Positions 51,701 through 62,138 of a stretch of 64,000 bases of DNA are shown piece by piece. A program made the translations under genes and the position numbers. The stretch lies in contig CAYOZN010000008.1 of the NCBI GenBank assembly GCA_964408455.1, forward strand, positions 62,001 to 126,000. The letters are read 5' to 3'. The stretch's first letter is position 1; every line of letters starts with the position of its first letter. This stretch comes from CAYOZN01 sp964408455 (GTDB lineage: Bacteria; Planctomycetota; Phycisphaerae; UBA1845; UTPLA1). Below the pieces are notes generated by a model, which saw only the letters and a program-made list of their open reading frames with translations, was not told where the DNA came from and searched no databases.

Positions 51701-54082
51701 ATGGACGAGGTCCGGCCGATCATTCGAGGCGCCTTGCGGGGCAGGTGGCAGTTTCCGCTGCTGGTGGCGGCGCTGGCCGTGCTCCTGTCGGGCGTCGGAC
51801 GGATCATCCTGGCCCACGAGCGCGTGACGTTTGATCAGCGCGTGCAGCGCGTGCGGGTTCTGGAGTCGCACGGCGCGTGGGCGCGGGCCAGTGCCTATCT
51901 CGTATACCTGCTGAAAAACCCGGACCTGGATCTGGCCGAGCGTGGCGAGTACCACCGGCTCTTGCTGCGAACGATTCACCGTGCCGAGTCCACGGCTGCA
52001 ACGCACGCGATAGAAAACGCGCAGCAGATCATATTCAACTTCAACAGCGCGACGCGGTTCGGCGTGTCGGTGAGTGCCGAGGACTGGGCCGCCCTGGGCG
52101 ATGCATACGCGTGGGCGGATCAGCCGGAGCAGGCCCTGGAGTCTTTCCGCGAGGCCATCCGGCGGATGGATGCGCCATCGGACACGCTGCTCCGCAAGTC
52201 CATTGAGCTTCAGACGCGAAGCGGGGAGCTGGTGCCCGACGCGGCACAGGCCGAGCTGGATCGGCTGCTTGCACTGCGGACGCCAACGCCCGCGAATTAT
52301 CGCTGGGCGCTGGAGCGCAAGGTCGACCTGCTGCTGGCGGATGGGAGGGTGCCGGACGCCAGATCGCTGCTGGCCGACGGGGCGAAACGTCTGGCCGGCA
52401 CCGAGGAGGCCGTCGCACTCACGTATTACGAAGCGGTCTGTCTGCGGGCCGGGGGGCAGCGCGACGAGGCCGAGGCTGTATTGCGGTCGCTGCGGAGCGA
52501 ATGGCGGACGCGCGACGATCTGTGGGGGCGGTCGGGCTGGATGCTGGGACGCCTGCAGCAGGAAGACGATCGACCGCAGGCGGCGCTGGCCTTCTATGAA
52601 GAGGTCATGACGTCGTTCGCCCGCGGGGATTTGAACGAAGCGTGCCGGCTCGGCACGGCCGAGTGCCTGTCGATGCTGGAGCGGTACGAGGCGTCGCTCG
52701 AACAATTCGACACGCTGCGACAGCGGCTTGGCACTCGCATGGCGCATCCGTACATCGACGTCGCCGCGCTGGGCACGACGATGGCCACCATCGGCGAACA
52801 GCGGCTTGCTTCGGGTGACTTCGAGCTGGGTGTTCGCTTTCTCCGCGGGGCACGACATTTTGCGCCCGCCAGCGATGTGGATGCGCGGATGCGTCTGACG
52901 GCGCGGATGGCCGAGGCGCAGCATCGCCATGCCCTCGGGCTTGACGCCGATGCGGCAGATGTCCTAGGGGCGGAGATTCGACGACAGGCCTTCGCAGCCG
53001 CCGCCGAGAGCTTCGTCGAGCTGTCGGGCCTTTCGCGCGGCAATGAAGCGGCGGCGGCCTCGGCACTGGAGCGGGCCGCCGAATGCTTCGACGAGGCGGG
53101 CGATACGCAGCACGTGATCGTCTGCCTTCAGCAATATGCCCGCGAGTTTCCCGGCCAGCCGCGGCGCTCGGACGTTCTGCTCAAGCTGGGCCAGGCGTGG
53201 CGATCGCTGCGCAATGACGATGCGGCGGTCGAGGTCTTCGACGAATTGATGCGGAGCTATCCGCGCTGGCAGCCGGCGCTGGCGGCGTACGTGCCGCTGG
53301 CCGAGTGCCTGCTCAACGGCGGCCCGTCTCAGGAGGCCCGCGGCGAGGCGCTGCTGCTCGACATCGTGGACGATCGCGGCGCCGACTCGCTCTTCCGGCC
53401 CGACTCGAACGATTATCGCCGCTCGGTGTTTCTGCTGGCCGAGTACTACATCCGCTCGGCGGATCGCGCGGAAGCGAGCGAAGCCCCGGCACAGGAGATC
53501 CAGTCGACGCTGATGAAGGCCATTGCGAGGCTCGAAGATGCGATCGGCATGTATCCGGATGACCGGCAGCGGCCGCAGCTCGAGTTTCTGCTGGCGGATG
53601 CCTACCGGCGCAGCGCCAGCCTCATCCGCGCGGACGAAGCGGCGCAGGCGGATGCGTCGGCCATGCGTGAGGCGGCGAAGCGTCTGGAACGGGCGCTTGC
53701 CGGGTACGAATCGGTGAAGGCCACGCTGGCGGCACGGGATGAGCCGTCGCTGTCCGAGCTGGAGGCGTCGAGTCTTTGCGCCGCGTACCTCTACATCGGC
53801 GACTGCCTGTTCGATCTGGGTCAGTTTGAACGGGCGACGGAGGCCTATCGCGAAGCGGCCTGGCGCTACGAGAACGTGCCGGCGGCGGTCAGCGCGATGA
53901 TGCAGGTGGTGAATTGCCAGGAGCGTCTGGGCCGGCGGGATGAGGCCGTGGCTGCGCTGGCGCGGCTGAAGTGGCTGATCAGCAAGATGCCGGATGAGGC
54001 ATTTGAAAATCAGCCGGGCCAGACGTCGAAGCAGGAATGGCAGGAGATTGCGGATCGGATGGCGAGCATGGCGGTGTATTGA
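51701..54082 (+). CDS. Membrane-anchored TPR-repeat protein
   Basis: About 793 residues. One membrane helix lies at about residues 18-38, followed by an entirely helical extracytoplasmic region with many tetratricopeptide-like pairs: WAALGDAYAWADQPEQALESFREAIRR, GTAECLSMLERYEASLEQFDTL, LKLGQAWRSLRNDDAAVEVFDELMRSYPRWQ and YIGDCLFDLGQFERATEAYREAAWRYENVP. TPR arrays bind other proteins, so it may be a scaffold in the cell envelope. GGGCGGA lies a few bases before ATG 51701. It ends just before the flagellar locus, with a short tandem repeat after the stop. Function unknown. Confidence 0.72.
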   Translation: MDEVRPIIRGALRGRWQFPLLVAALAVLLSGVGRIILAHERVTFDQRVQRVRVLESHGAWARASAYLVYLLKNPDLDLAERGEYHRLLLRTIHRAESTAATHAIENAQQIIFNFNSATRFGVSVSAEDWAALGDAYAWADQPEQALESFREAIRRMDAPSDTLLRKSIELQTRSGELVPDAAQAELDRLLALRTPTPANYRWALERKVDLLLADGRVPDARSLLADGAKRLAGTEEAVALTYYEAVCLRAGGQRDEAEAVLRSLRSEWRTRDDLWGRSGWMLGRLQQEDDRPQAALAFYEEVMTSFARGDLNEACRLGTAECLSMLERYEASLEQFDTLRQRLGTRMAHPYIDVAALGTTMATIGEQRLASGDFELGVRFLRGARHFAPASDVDARMRLTARMAEAQHRHALGLDADAADVLGAEIRRQAFAAAAESFVELSGLSRGNEAAAASALERAAECFDEAGDTQHVIVCLQQYAREFPGQPRRSDVLLKLGQAWRSLRNDDAAVEVFDELMRSYPRWQPALAAYVPLAECLLNGGPSQEARGEALLLDIVDDRGADSLFRPDSNDYRRSVFLLAEYYIRSADRAEASEAPAQEIQSTLMKAIARLEDAIGMYPDDRQRPQLEFLLADAYRRSASLIRADEAAQADASAMREAAKRLERALAGYESVKATLAARDEPSLSELEASSLCAAYLYIGDCLFDLGQFERATEAYREAAWRYENVPAAVSAMMQVVNCQERLGRRDEAVAALARLKWLISKMPDEAFENQPGQTSKQEWQEIADRMASMAVY

Positions 54083-54090
54083 GAATGCAA

Positions 54091-54117
54091 AATTCAAAAT
54101 GCGGAATTCAAAATGCG
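54091..54117. repeat. Tandem AATTCAAAATGCG(G)
   Basis: Two consecutive copies (54091-54104 and 54105-54117) of a 13-14-bp AT-rich unit in the 82-bp spacer between the TPR gene and flgN. Confidence 0.75.
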
Positions 54118-54164
54118 TGAGCAGTGCGAAGGGGCGCGATTGGCGATGAAGCTGGAAGCTGACC

Positions 54165-54626
54165 ATGAATGAGACCGTTGAGACACTCTGCCCGGACCGG
54201 TTCATGGAGCTGATGCGTCATCAGCGCACGCTCTATCGGCGGCTGCGATTCCTTGCTCAGCAGCAGCAGGCCCTGGTCCACGACGGCGCGGGAGAAGCGC
54301 TGATGAGCGTGCTGGCCGAGCGGCAGCGGCTGGTCGACGGCCTGATGGGACTGGGCGCAAGGCTCGCGGCCTATCGCCAGCAGTGGACGCAGTTTTATTC
54401 GGGGCTGTCCGAGGGGGTGCGTCAGGAGATCGCGGACATGCTCGAGGAAGTGAACCAGTCGCTGGGGCTCATCCTTCAGAGCGACAATCGCGACTCGGCG
54501 ACGCTGACGGCACGGCGGCACGCCGTCGCGCGGGAGCTGACCGGCTGCGGCGCCGGCGGGCGGGCGTCGGCGGCCTACGCGACGGCGGGGCCGGAGTCGG
54601 CCGGACTGGCGAACGAGGAGGCCTGA
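54165..54626 (+). CDS. flgN: FlgN-like flagellar export chaperone
   Basis: 153 residues, almost all helical. It has the FlgN look: an N-terminal helix CPDRFMELMRHQRTLYRRLRFLAQQQQALV, then AERQRLVDGLMGLGARL, and a long coiled C-terminal half. FlgN binds hook-associated proteins FlgK and FlgL in the cytosol before export. No flgK or flgL is adjacent, but the gene starts the flagellar block directly upstream of the histidine kinase (4-base gap). GGAAG lies 7 bases before the ATG. The Ala/Gly-rich C-terminus is unlike other members. The call relies on context as much as on sequence. Confidence 0.65.
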   Translation: MNETVETLCPDRFMELMRHQRTLYRRLRFLAQQQQALVHDGAGEALMSVLAERQRLVDGLMGLGARLAAYRQQWTQFYSGLSEGVRQEIADMLEEVNQSLGLILQSDNRDSATLTARRHAVARELTGCGAGGRASAAYATAGPESAGLANEEA

Positions 54627-54630
54627 TCGC

Positions 54631-55560
54631 ATGCACGCAGCGGCAGTGGAAATGACAACGCCGGGCCTGACCGATCGCGAGCGTGAGTTCGGCGCGATCA
54701 TCAAGGCCTACAGCGACGTGACCGAGCGGCTGATGCAGGCCCACGAGTCATTGCACGGCGAAGTCTCGCGGCTGCGCGACGAACTTGGACGCAAGAATGC
54801 GGAGTTGCGGCGGCGCGAACGGCTGGCCGCGCTGGGCGAGATGGCCGCGGGGCTGGCGCACGAAATTCGCAATCCGCTGGGCGGCATCGCGCTGTATGCC
54901 TCGATGCTCGAACAGACGCTGGCGGGGCATGCCGATGCCGGCGCTTCAGCACGCAAGATCTCGGAGGGCGTCCGGTCGCTGGACCGGCTGGTCGGCGAAA
55001 TCCTGGATTTCGCGCAGGAGGACCGGCTGGAGCGGCAGCCGTGCCAGCTCGGCGGCATTCTAGCCGAGGTGGATGCCATCGCGCGGCCGTGGGCGGATCG
55101 GAGTGGAGCCAGAGCGAGCTTCGATGACCGGGCCGACGAGTTGTGGATCGATGCCGACCCGCTGCGGCTGCGGCAGGTACTCACGAATCTGGTCATCAAC
55201 GGACTCCAGGCGGCCGGCGAGGGCGGGCAGGTTCAGGTGAACGCACGCTATCGCCAGGTGCCGCCTCCAGGACACTGCGGTGAAGTGCAGATCGAGGTGC
55301 TCGACAGCGGGCCGGGTATACCGGCAGACATGCTCGATCGTATCTTCAATCCGTTCTTCACGACGAAGCCGACCGGCACGGGGCTGGGCCTGGCGATCGT
55401 GCATCGCATCGTCGAGGCGCACGGGGGGACGATTCGCGCGACAAACCGGCCCGAGGGCGGGGCGCGTTTCGCGGTGACGATCCCGCCGGCCGGCAGTCGA
55501 CAGAAGGCGGAGCAGGAGCGCGGCGATTTGTCGATTCGCGCCGCCTGCGACGCGGCCTGA
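54631..55560 (+). CDS. Cytoplasmic sensor histidine kinase (FlrB/FleS-like)
   Basis: 309 residues with no membrane segment. An N-terminal coiled coil (about 15-65) precedes the H-box LAHEIRNPLGG with His77. The ATPase part has the N box NLVINGLQAAG, G1 DSGPGIP, the F box FNPFFTTKPTG and G2 GTGLGLAIVHR. Soluble kinases beside sigma-54 activators in flagellar loci (FlrB, FleS, FlgS) phosphorylate the activator to start class III genes. The regulator is the next gene, 187 bases on. GGAGG lies 9 bases before the ATG. The sensed signal cannot be read from the sequence. Confidence 0.85.
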   Translation: MHAAAVEMTTPGLTDREREFGAIIKAYSDVTERLMQAHESLHGEVSRLRDELGRKNAELRRRERLAALGEMAAGLAHEIRNPLGGIALYASMLEQTLAGHADAGASARKISEGVRSLDRLVGEILDFAQEDRLERQPCQLGGILAEVDAIARPWADRSGARASFDDRADELWIDADPLRLRQVLTNLVINGLQAAGEGGQVQVNARYRQVPPPGHCGEVQIEVLDSGPGIPADMLDRIFNPFFTTKPTGTGLGLAIVHRIVEAHGGTIRATNRPEGGARFAVTIPPAGSRQKAEQERGDLSIRAACDAA

Positions 55561-55747
55561 CGCAACGCAGCATCGCGGCCCGCCGATTGGCGGCGTCGGC
55601 GGATTGAGACAGGTTGGCGAAACCGCCGGTTGAAGCGGCGATCGCCGTGGAAAAAGAGACAGGATCCGGCACAGGCCGGAGAACAACGCCGGGCGCCGGC
55701 GCGGATGCCGCTCGCCAGGCACAACTCTCCCAGGGAGGAGCCAAGAC

Positions 55748-57160
<1,413 letters not shown>

Positions 57161-57297
57161 CGGGAATGCGGAATGGCTGCCGGCGCGAGGATGGCTGGAT
57201 GGCGCAACACTTGCGCCCGGCGGCGAATGTTGCGGGTCGCGTCGCGGGCCGGCGGTGAATGCGGGGCCGCAGCCGCGTGTATATCGGGCTTGGGCCA

Positions 57298-57313
57298 TGG
57301 CACGGCCGTTGCT
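57298..57313 (+). promoter_or_regulatory. Sigma-54 promoter of the flgB operon
   Basis: TGGCACG-GCCG-TTGCT matches the sigma-54 consensus at every position, with GG and GC exactly ten bases apart. It lies 63 bases before the flgB start and 138 bases after the sigma-54 activator gene. Confidence 0.9.
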
Positions 57314-57375
57314 TTGGTGAGATGGCAAGCATCGCCACTGCCCAGGGCGGCGCGCGTGCGAATCGGAGGTCTGAC

Positions 57376-57813
57376 GTGTTTCTGTCGGATGTGACCAACG
57401 CGGGGGCGATTCCGCTGCTGGAGAAGACGCTCGCCTTCACCGAGGCCCGCAATCGCATGCTGGCGGAGAACATCGCCAACGTGAATACGCCGGGCTATCG
57501 CGCCAGGCAGCTCAGCGTGCGGGACTTTCAGGCGGCGCTGCGTTCTGCACGCGAGCGCCGGCGCGCCGAAGGCGGCAGCGGTTTCCATCTGCCCGAGACG
57601 CGCGAAGTGCGCACCGATGCGGCGGGGCATTTGCAGGCCACGCCGAGCCTGGAGCCGGTCGAGAACATCCTGTTTCACGACGGCACCAACGCCCGCGTCG
57701 AGCACCACATGGCCGATCTCGCCGAGAATGCCATGATGCACCAGGTGGCCACCGAATTGATGCAGAAGAAATTCGGCAGCCTCCAGTCGGCCATTCGCGG
57801 TCGCGTGGCATGA
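57376..57813 (+). CDS. flgB: Flagellar basal-body rod protein FlgB
   Basis: About 145 residues. Proximal rod protein of the basal body, exported by the flagellar type III system. It has the rod-family N-terminus: LLEKTLAFTEARNRMLAENIANVNTPGYRARQLSVRDFQAAL, and the C-terminal helix DLAENAMMHQVATELMQKKFGSLQSAI. A GTG start at 57376 is chosen because GGAGG lies six bases upstream and the family N-terminus begins there. It is first in the operon behind the sigma-54 promoter, and its stop overlaps a possible flgC start. Confidence 0.93.
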   Translation: MFLSDVTNAGAIPLLEKTLAFTEARNRMLAENIANVNTPGYRARQLSVRDFQAALRSARERRRAEGGSGFHLPETREVRTDAAGHLQATPSLEPVENILFHDGTNARVEHHMADLAENAMMHQVATELMQKKFGSLQSAIRGRVA

Positions 57814-57860
57814 GAACTTGTGACCTGTTGTATGCGTTGATTTTCGGGGTTTTTGCATCG

Positions 57861-58262
57861 ATGTTTGGCGCTCTGGATATTTCGACGTCCGGCCTCGTCG
57901 CCCAGCGGATGCACATCGACACCATCGCGGGCAACATCGCCAATGCGCAGACGACGCAGCGCGTCGATGGCCGGCCCGGCCCGTATTTGCGGCGGGTGGC
58001 GCTGTTCGCTCCGCACCGCGGCGATGGCGAACCCGGCGTTCGCGTAGAGAAGATCGTCGAAGACCACATCGGCCAGCCGCGGGGTGTATACGATCCCGGT
58101 CATCCGCATGCAGACGCCCGGGGCATCGTCTATTACCCGAATGTGGATCTGGCGACGGAGATGGTGAACGCGATGGTCGCGGTCCGCGCCTACGAAGCAA
58201 ACATCACGGCAATGGAGGCGACCAAGTCCATCATTGCCGGCTCGTTACGCATACTTGCCTAG
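57861..58262 (+). CDS. flgC: Flagellar basal-body rod protein FlgC
   Basis: 133 residues. Proximal rod protein. Family start ALDISTSGLVAQRMHIDTIAGNIANAQTT, and C-terminal VNAMVAVRAYEANITAMEATKSIIAGSL. I start at ATG 57861, where the family begins. An upstream ATG (57810) overlaps the flgB stop by four bases and would add a 17-residue hydrophobic leader not usual for FlgC. The upstream start is attractive for coupling but the extra peptide is odd. Confidence 0.92.
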   Translation: MFGALDISTSGLVAQRMHIDTIAGNIANAQTTQRVDGRPGPYLRRVALFAPHRGDGEPGVRVEKIVEDHIGQPRGVYDPGHPHADARGIVYYPNVDLATEMVNAMVAVRAYEANITAMEATKSIIAGSLRILA

Positions 58263-58279
58263 TCCGGGAGGGAACGACA

Positions 58280-58594
58280 ATGGCTGATCCGGTGACTGGC
58301 AGCAATCTCGCCCCCGTTGGCGGGCCGCAGCCGATCGCGGCGCCCGACGCGGTGTCGCGCACGGGGCCGGTCGAAAAGGACTTTAAACAGTTTCTCCTCG
58401 AAAGCCTGGAGAAGGTGAACCAGCTTCAGGCACAGGCAGACGAGGGCGTGCAGCGGCTGTTGTCGGGCGAGACCGACAACGTGGCCGAGGTCTTCAGCGC
58501 CAGTCGCAAGGCCGGCATCGCGTTCGATCTGTTGATGGAGATTCGCAACAAGCTGATGGATGCGTACGGGGAGATTAAGCAGATGAGGGTATGA
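58280..58594 (+). CDS. fliE: Flagellar hook-basal body protein FliE
   Basis: 104 residues. Joins the MS ring to the rod. The family part is FKQFLLESLEKVNQLQAQADEGVQRLLSGETDNVAEVFSASRKAGIAFDLLMEIRNKLMDAYGEIKQMRV, including the conserved end. GGGAGG lies 8 bases before the ATG. It is 17 bases after flgC, same operon. Confidence 0.93.
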   Translation: MADPVTGSNLAPVGGPQPIAAPDAVSRTGPVEKDFKQFLLESLEKVNQLQAQADEGVQRLLSGETDNVAEVFSASRKAGIAFDLLMEIRNKLMDAYGEIKQMRV

Positions 58595-58608
58595 GGGGGA
58601 AGGGTTTG

Positions 58609-58637
58609 AGGGATTCAGGGATTCAGGGATTGAGGGC
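58609..58637. repeat. 8-bp tandem repeat between fliE and fliF
   Basis: AGGGATTC-AGGGATTC-AGGGATTG-AGGG lies in the 65-bp spacer, where the other operon gaps are short or overlapping. Confidence 0.75.
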
Positions 58638-58659
58638 GGGCGCGGCGTAACGGAGTACG

Positions 58660-60342
58660 ATGGAGTTCATCCGGCAACAAGGCAGGTATGTCGCCGAGCA
58701 GTTCAGGACGCTCAGCGCGTCGCAGCGCATTGCGATCGCGCTGTTGCTGGTCGTGCTGCTGGGTGCGACGTACCAGATGCTGAACTGGGCGGGGACGCCG
58801 CAGTGGCAACCGCTGCTGGATCAGTCCTTCACGCCGGCCCAGATTCAGCGCGTGCAGGCGGAACTGGCCGCGACGGGCATGCCGTCGAAGATCGAGGGCG
58901 ATCGCATTCTCATTCGCGGCAGCGACGACGATCGCCAGCGGCTGATGGCGATGCTGGCGCAGAAGGACGCGCTGCCGCGCGACATGACGCCCGGCTATGC
59001 GGCGCTCATGAAGGAAACCAACGCCTTCATCAGCACGCAGGAGAGCAAGTGGCGGCAGGCCCGCGGGCTGGAGGCCGAGATCGCCGCCGTGCTTCGCCGC
59101 TTTCAGGGCGTGCGCGATGCATCGGTGCTGGTGCAGGTGCCGGAAAGCCGCGGCTTTGCCACGCGTGCCAAGACTGCGGCATCGGCGAGCGTCAACCTGG
59201 TGCTCAACGAGGGCGATGTGCTGGACAAGAAGCGCATCGCCGCCATCGCCAATTTCGTCGCGGGCGCGGTGCCGGGCCTTTCGGTGAATGACGTCAAGAT
59301 CACCGACGGCGTGCAGTTCCATCGGGCGCCCGATCCCAACAACCAGGTCCCCGGCGACATGCTCGAGCTGCAACTGGCCGCCGAAAATCTCCACACCCGG
59401 AAGATTTACGATCAGTTCAGCTTCATCCCCGGCCTGGTCGTCAACGTCCACGCGCGGCTGCGCGACGCCGACGAGCGAATCAACCAGACGACGCTGGGCG
59501 AGGTGAAGGTGTCGGAAGAATCGGAAAAGAGCGAGGAGACCGAGAATGTTGCCGTCGCCATCGGACCCGGCGTGCGGCCCAACCAGGGCCTGGCCGTGGA
59601 CGATGCCGGTCCGGCCTCGACCAGCCTGTCGACCGATGCGGTGACCAAATTCGGGGGTGAACGCGACCGGAAGCAGACCGACAGCGTTCGGCTGGCGGGC
59701 TTCGTCGAGCGGCTGACGGCTTCGATCAACGTGCCGCACAGTTATCTGGCGGCGGTTTATCGCCGGCAGAAGGGACTCGCGGACGACGCCGCGGTCTCAC
59801 CGGCGGACGTCGATACGGCAGCGCAGCTCGAGCTGAAGAAGATTCGCGAGCAGGTGAAGATCCTGCTCCAGGCGCCGAGCGAAGACCATGTCGTCGTCTC
59901 CAGCTATTTCGATCTGCCGCGGCCGGCGAATGCGGACATGCCTGGCGGCGGCGCCGGCGGTGGCGGTCTGGGTTCGCTCGACTATTTCGCCATGCTGCGG
60001 CAATACGGCCCGCAGGCGGGCCTGGGCCTGCTGGCGCTGGTCAGCCTGGTGGCGGTTTTGCGCATCGCGAAAAAGGCGCAGGCGTCGGTCGCGTCGGCCC
60101 GGACGGCGATGGCCGGCCTCGGCGGCCACACGGCGGCGCACAGTGCCATCCTGCCGACGCTCGGCGGCGGGCCCGATGCGGTTGGCGAGGCCGAGGGCAT
60201 CAGCGGCGCGATGATCGGCCACGAGGTGGACGAGGGCCTGGTGCGCACGCAGCAGATCGTGGACCAGATTGCCCAGCTGGTGAAGGAAGATCCGGATTCG
60301 GCGGCGGGCATTCTACAGACGTGGCTTGCCGAAGCGCAATAG
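58660..60342 (+). CDS. fliF: Flagellar MS-ring protein FliF
   Basis: 560 residues. Forms the membrane MS ring and anchors the C ring. N-terminal membrane helix at about 24-43; ring-building motifs around SLSQ..ARGLEAEIAAVLRRFQGVRDASVLVQVPE and ASASVNLVLNEGDVLDKKRIAAIANFVAGAVPGLSVNDVKITD. A second membrane helix lies near 450-470 (QAGLGLLALVSLVAVLRIA), and the C-terminal tail binds FliG. The middle region carries an acidic linker (EESEKSEETENV). GGAG lies five bases before the ATG. fliG follows after 12 bases. Confidence 0.94.
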   Translation: MEFIRQQGRYVAEQFRTLSASQRIAIALLLVVLLGATYQMLNWAGTPQWQPLLDQSFTPAQIQRVQAELAATGMPSKIEGDRILIRGSDDDRQRLMAMLAQKDALPRDMTPGYAALMKETNAFISTQESKWRQARGLEAEIAAVLRRFQGVRDASVLVQVPESRGFATRAKTAASASVNLVLNEGDVLDKKRIAAIANFVAGAVPGLSVNDVKITDGVQFHRAPDPNNQVPGDMLELQLAAENLHTRKIYDQFSFIPGLVVNVHARLRDADERINQTTLGEVKVSEESEKSEETENVAVAIGPGVRPNQGLAVDDAGPASTSLSTDAVTKFGGERDRKQTDSVRLAGFVERLTASINVPHSYLAAVYRRQKGLADDAAVSPADVDTAAQLELKKIREQVKILLQAPSEDHVVVSSYFDLPRPANADMPGGGAGGGGLGSLDYFAMLRQYGPQAGLGLLALVSLVAVLRIAKKAQASVASARTAMAGLGGHTAAHSAILPTLGGGPDAVGEAEGISGAMIGHEVDEGLVRTQQIVDQIAQLVKEDPDSAAGILQTWLAEAQ

Positions 60343-60354
60343 GAACGACGCACG

Positions 60355-61395
60355 ATGGCGGTTGCAACCAGAAAAGGCGGCTCGAAGGGCGACACCGGCA
60401 TGACCGGTCCGCGCAAGACGGCCATTCTGCTGGTGAGCCTGAGTCGCGACGTGGCCGGCGTGATATTGAAGAAGCTCGACGAGATCACGGTCGAGGCCGT
60501 CACCCGCGAGATCGCCCATCTCAATCACGTGACGAGCGAAGAGCGCGAGGCCGTCGTCAACGAGTTTCACGCGCTGGCCCTGGCCAAGAGCTATACGGAG
60601 GCGGGGGGTTTGGCCTACGCGCGGGCACTACTGGGCCAGTCGCTGCCGGAAAAGGATGCCAAGCGCATCCTTGAGCAGATCGAACGGCAATTCTATGCAA
60701 AGCCGTTCAACTTCCTTCAGAAGACCGAGACCGAGAGCCTGCTCACGTTCATCATCGACGAACACCCGCAGACGATCGCCCTCATCCTGGCCCATTTGCT
60801 GCCGGAGAAGGCGAGCGAGATTCTCTCCGGGCTGTCGGATGAGAAGAAGGTGGAAGTGGTCAGCCGCATCTCGCGGATGGAACAGACCAGCCCCGAAGTC
60901 ATCAAGGAAGTGGAGAAGAGCCTGGAGCAGCGGCTGTCGGGACTGATGGCCGACGGGCTTCAGCGGGTGGGGGGTGTCGAAAGCGTGGCATCGATCCTGA
61001 ACCTGGTCGACCGCTCGACGGAGAAGGGCATATTGGAGGCCCTGGAGCAGGAAGATCCGGAGCTGGTCGAGCAGATTCGCCGGCTGATGTTCGTCTTCGA
61101 GGACATCCTGCTGGTGAACGATCGCGGCGTGCAGGCCTTCCTCAAGGAAGTGGAGACGGCCGATCTGGTGCTGGCGCTGCGCACGGCGACCGACGAACTG
61201 AAGGAGAAGATCTTTTCGAACATGTCCGAGCGCGCGGCCCAGAACATCAAGGAAGAGATGGAATACATGGGGCCGGTGCGACTGTCGGACGTGGAGGGCG
61301 CGCAGCAGAAGATCGTGGATATCGTGCGGCGGCTGGAAGAGGCGGGTGAGATCATCATTACCGGCCGCGGCGGAGACAGCGAGTTGATCGTATGA
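60355..61395 (+). CDS. fliG: Flagellar motor switch protein FliG
   Basis: 346 residues. C-ring protein contacting FliF through its N-terminal domain and the MotA stator through its C-terminal domain. Family features are PRKTAILLVSL at the start, ARALLGQSLPEKDAKRILEQIE, FIIDEHPQTIALILAHLLPEKASEILSGLSDEKKVEVVSRISRM, and the torque-helix region VLALRTATDELKEKIFSNMSERAAQNIKEEMEYMGPVRLSDVEGAQQKIVDIVRRLEE. AGGA precedes the ATG. Its stop overlaps fliH by ATGA. Confidence 0.96.
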   Translation: MAVATRKGGSKGDTGMTGPRKTAILLVSLSRDVAGVILKKLDEITVEAVTREIAHLNHVTSEEREAVVNEFHALALAKSYTEAGGLAYARALLGQSLPEKDAKRILEQIERQFYAKPFNFLQKTETESLLTFIIDEHPQTIALILAHLLPEKASEILSGLSDEKKVEVVSRISRMEQTSPEVIKEVEKSLEQRLSGLMADGLQRVGGVESVASILNLVDRSTEKGILEALEQEDPELVEQIRRLMFVFEDILLVNDRGVQAFLKEVETADLVLALRTATDELKEKIFSNMSERAAQNIKEEMEYMGPVRLSDVEGAQQKIVDIVRRLEEAGEIIITGRGGDSELIV

Positions 61396-62138
61396 GCGGT
61401 GTCATCATCAAGGCAGGGCAGACCCGCACGATGGCGCAGGGCATGCTGGGCCTCGATCTGCGCGACATTGCGCAGAAGGCCGAGGCGATCCTGGCGGAGG
61501 CCAGCGCGCAGGCGGCCCGCGTGCGCGAGCAGGCCCTTCGCGACGCGGAACAGCGCCGCCGCGAGCTGTTTGAGCAGGCCCGGCGGGAGGGGCTGGCGCA
61601 GGGCGTCGCCGAGGGCCGCAAACAGGGATTCGACGCGGCCCTGAAGGAAGCCCGCGGCCAGTTTGAACAGGACCGCGCTGCACTGGCCCAGGCGCTACCC
61701 GGCATGGTGTCGGAATTGGCGCGCCGCCGCGAACAGCTCTATGCCGTCGCCCGGCGCGATGTGGTCGTGCTGGCCATCGCCATCGCCGGCCGCATCGTCA
61801 AGCGCTTCAGCAGCCTGGAGGAGGCGGCCCCCGACGCCGCCGCACAGGCCTGCGGCGAAGCGCTGAAGCTGGTCGGCGAGGCCAGCGAGGTGATCGTGCG
61901 CGTTCATCCGGCCGATGCCCGGGCCATTGAGCTGCTCGCCGGCGACACGCACGCGGCGCTGACGGCGTCGCGACACGTCCGCATCGTCGAGGATGAATCG
62001 ATCGAGCGGGGCGGCGTGCGCGTCGAGGCCGCCGACACCCGCGTCGATGCCCAGGCGAGTACCCGCGTGCAGCGCATTGCCGACGAACTGGTGAGCGATT
62101 GGCGCACACGCATGAAGGAGCTGTCGCTGTCCCCATGA
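61392..62138 (+). CDS. fliH: Flagellar assembly protein FliH
   Basis: 248 residues. Regulates the FliI ATPase and docks it to the C ring. A coiled, Ala/Arg/Glu-rich region with the FliH pattern of Q-G-x-A-E-G and KQGFDAALKEARGQF (about 72-98) is followed by the V-type-ATPase-E-like C-terminal domain (RRDVVVLAIAIAGRIVKR, IVRVHPADARAIELL, ERGGVRVEAADTRVDAQ). It overlaps fliG and fliI by four bases on each side, so translation is coupled through the three genes. Confidence 0.9.
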   Translation: MSGVIIKAGQTRTMAQGMLGLDLRDIAQKAEAILAEASAQAARVREQALRDAEQRRRELFEQARREGLAQGVAEGRKQGFDAALKEARGQFEQDRAALAQALPGMVSELARRREQLYAVARRDVVVLAIAIAGRIVKRFSSLEEAAPDAAAQACGEALKLVGEASEVIVRVHPADARAIELLAGDTHAALTASRHVRIVEDESIERGGVRVEAADTRVDAQASTRVQRIADELVSDWRTRMKELSLSP

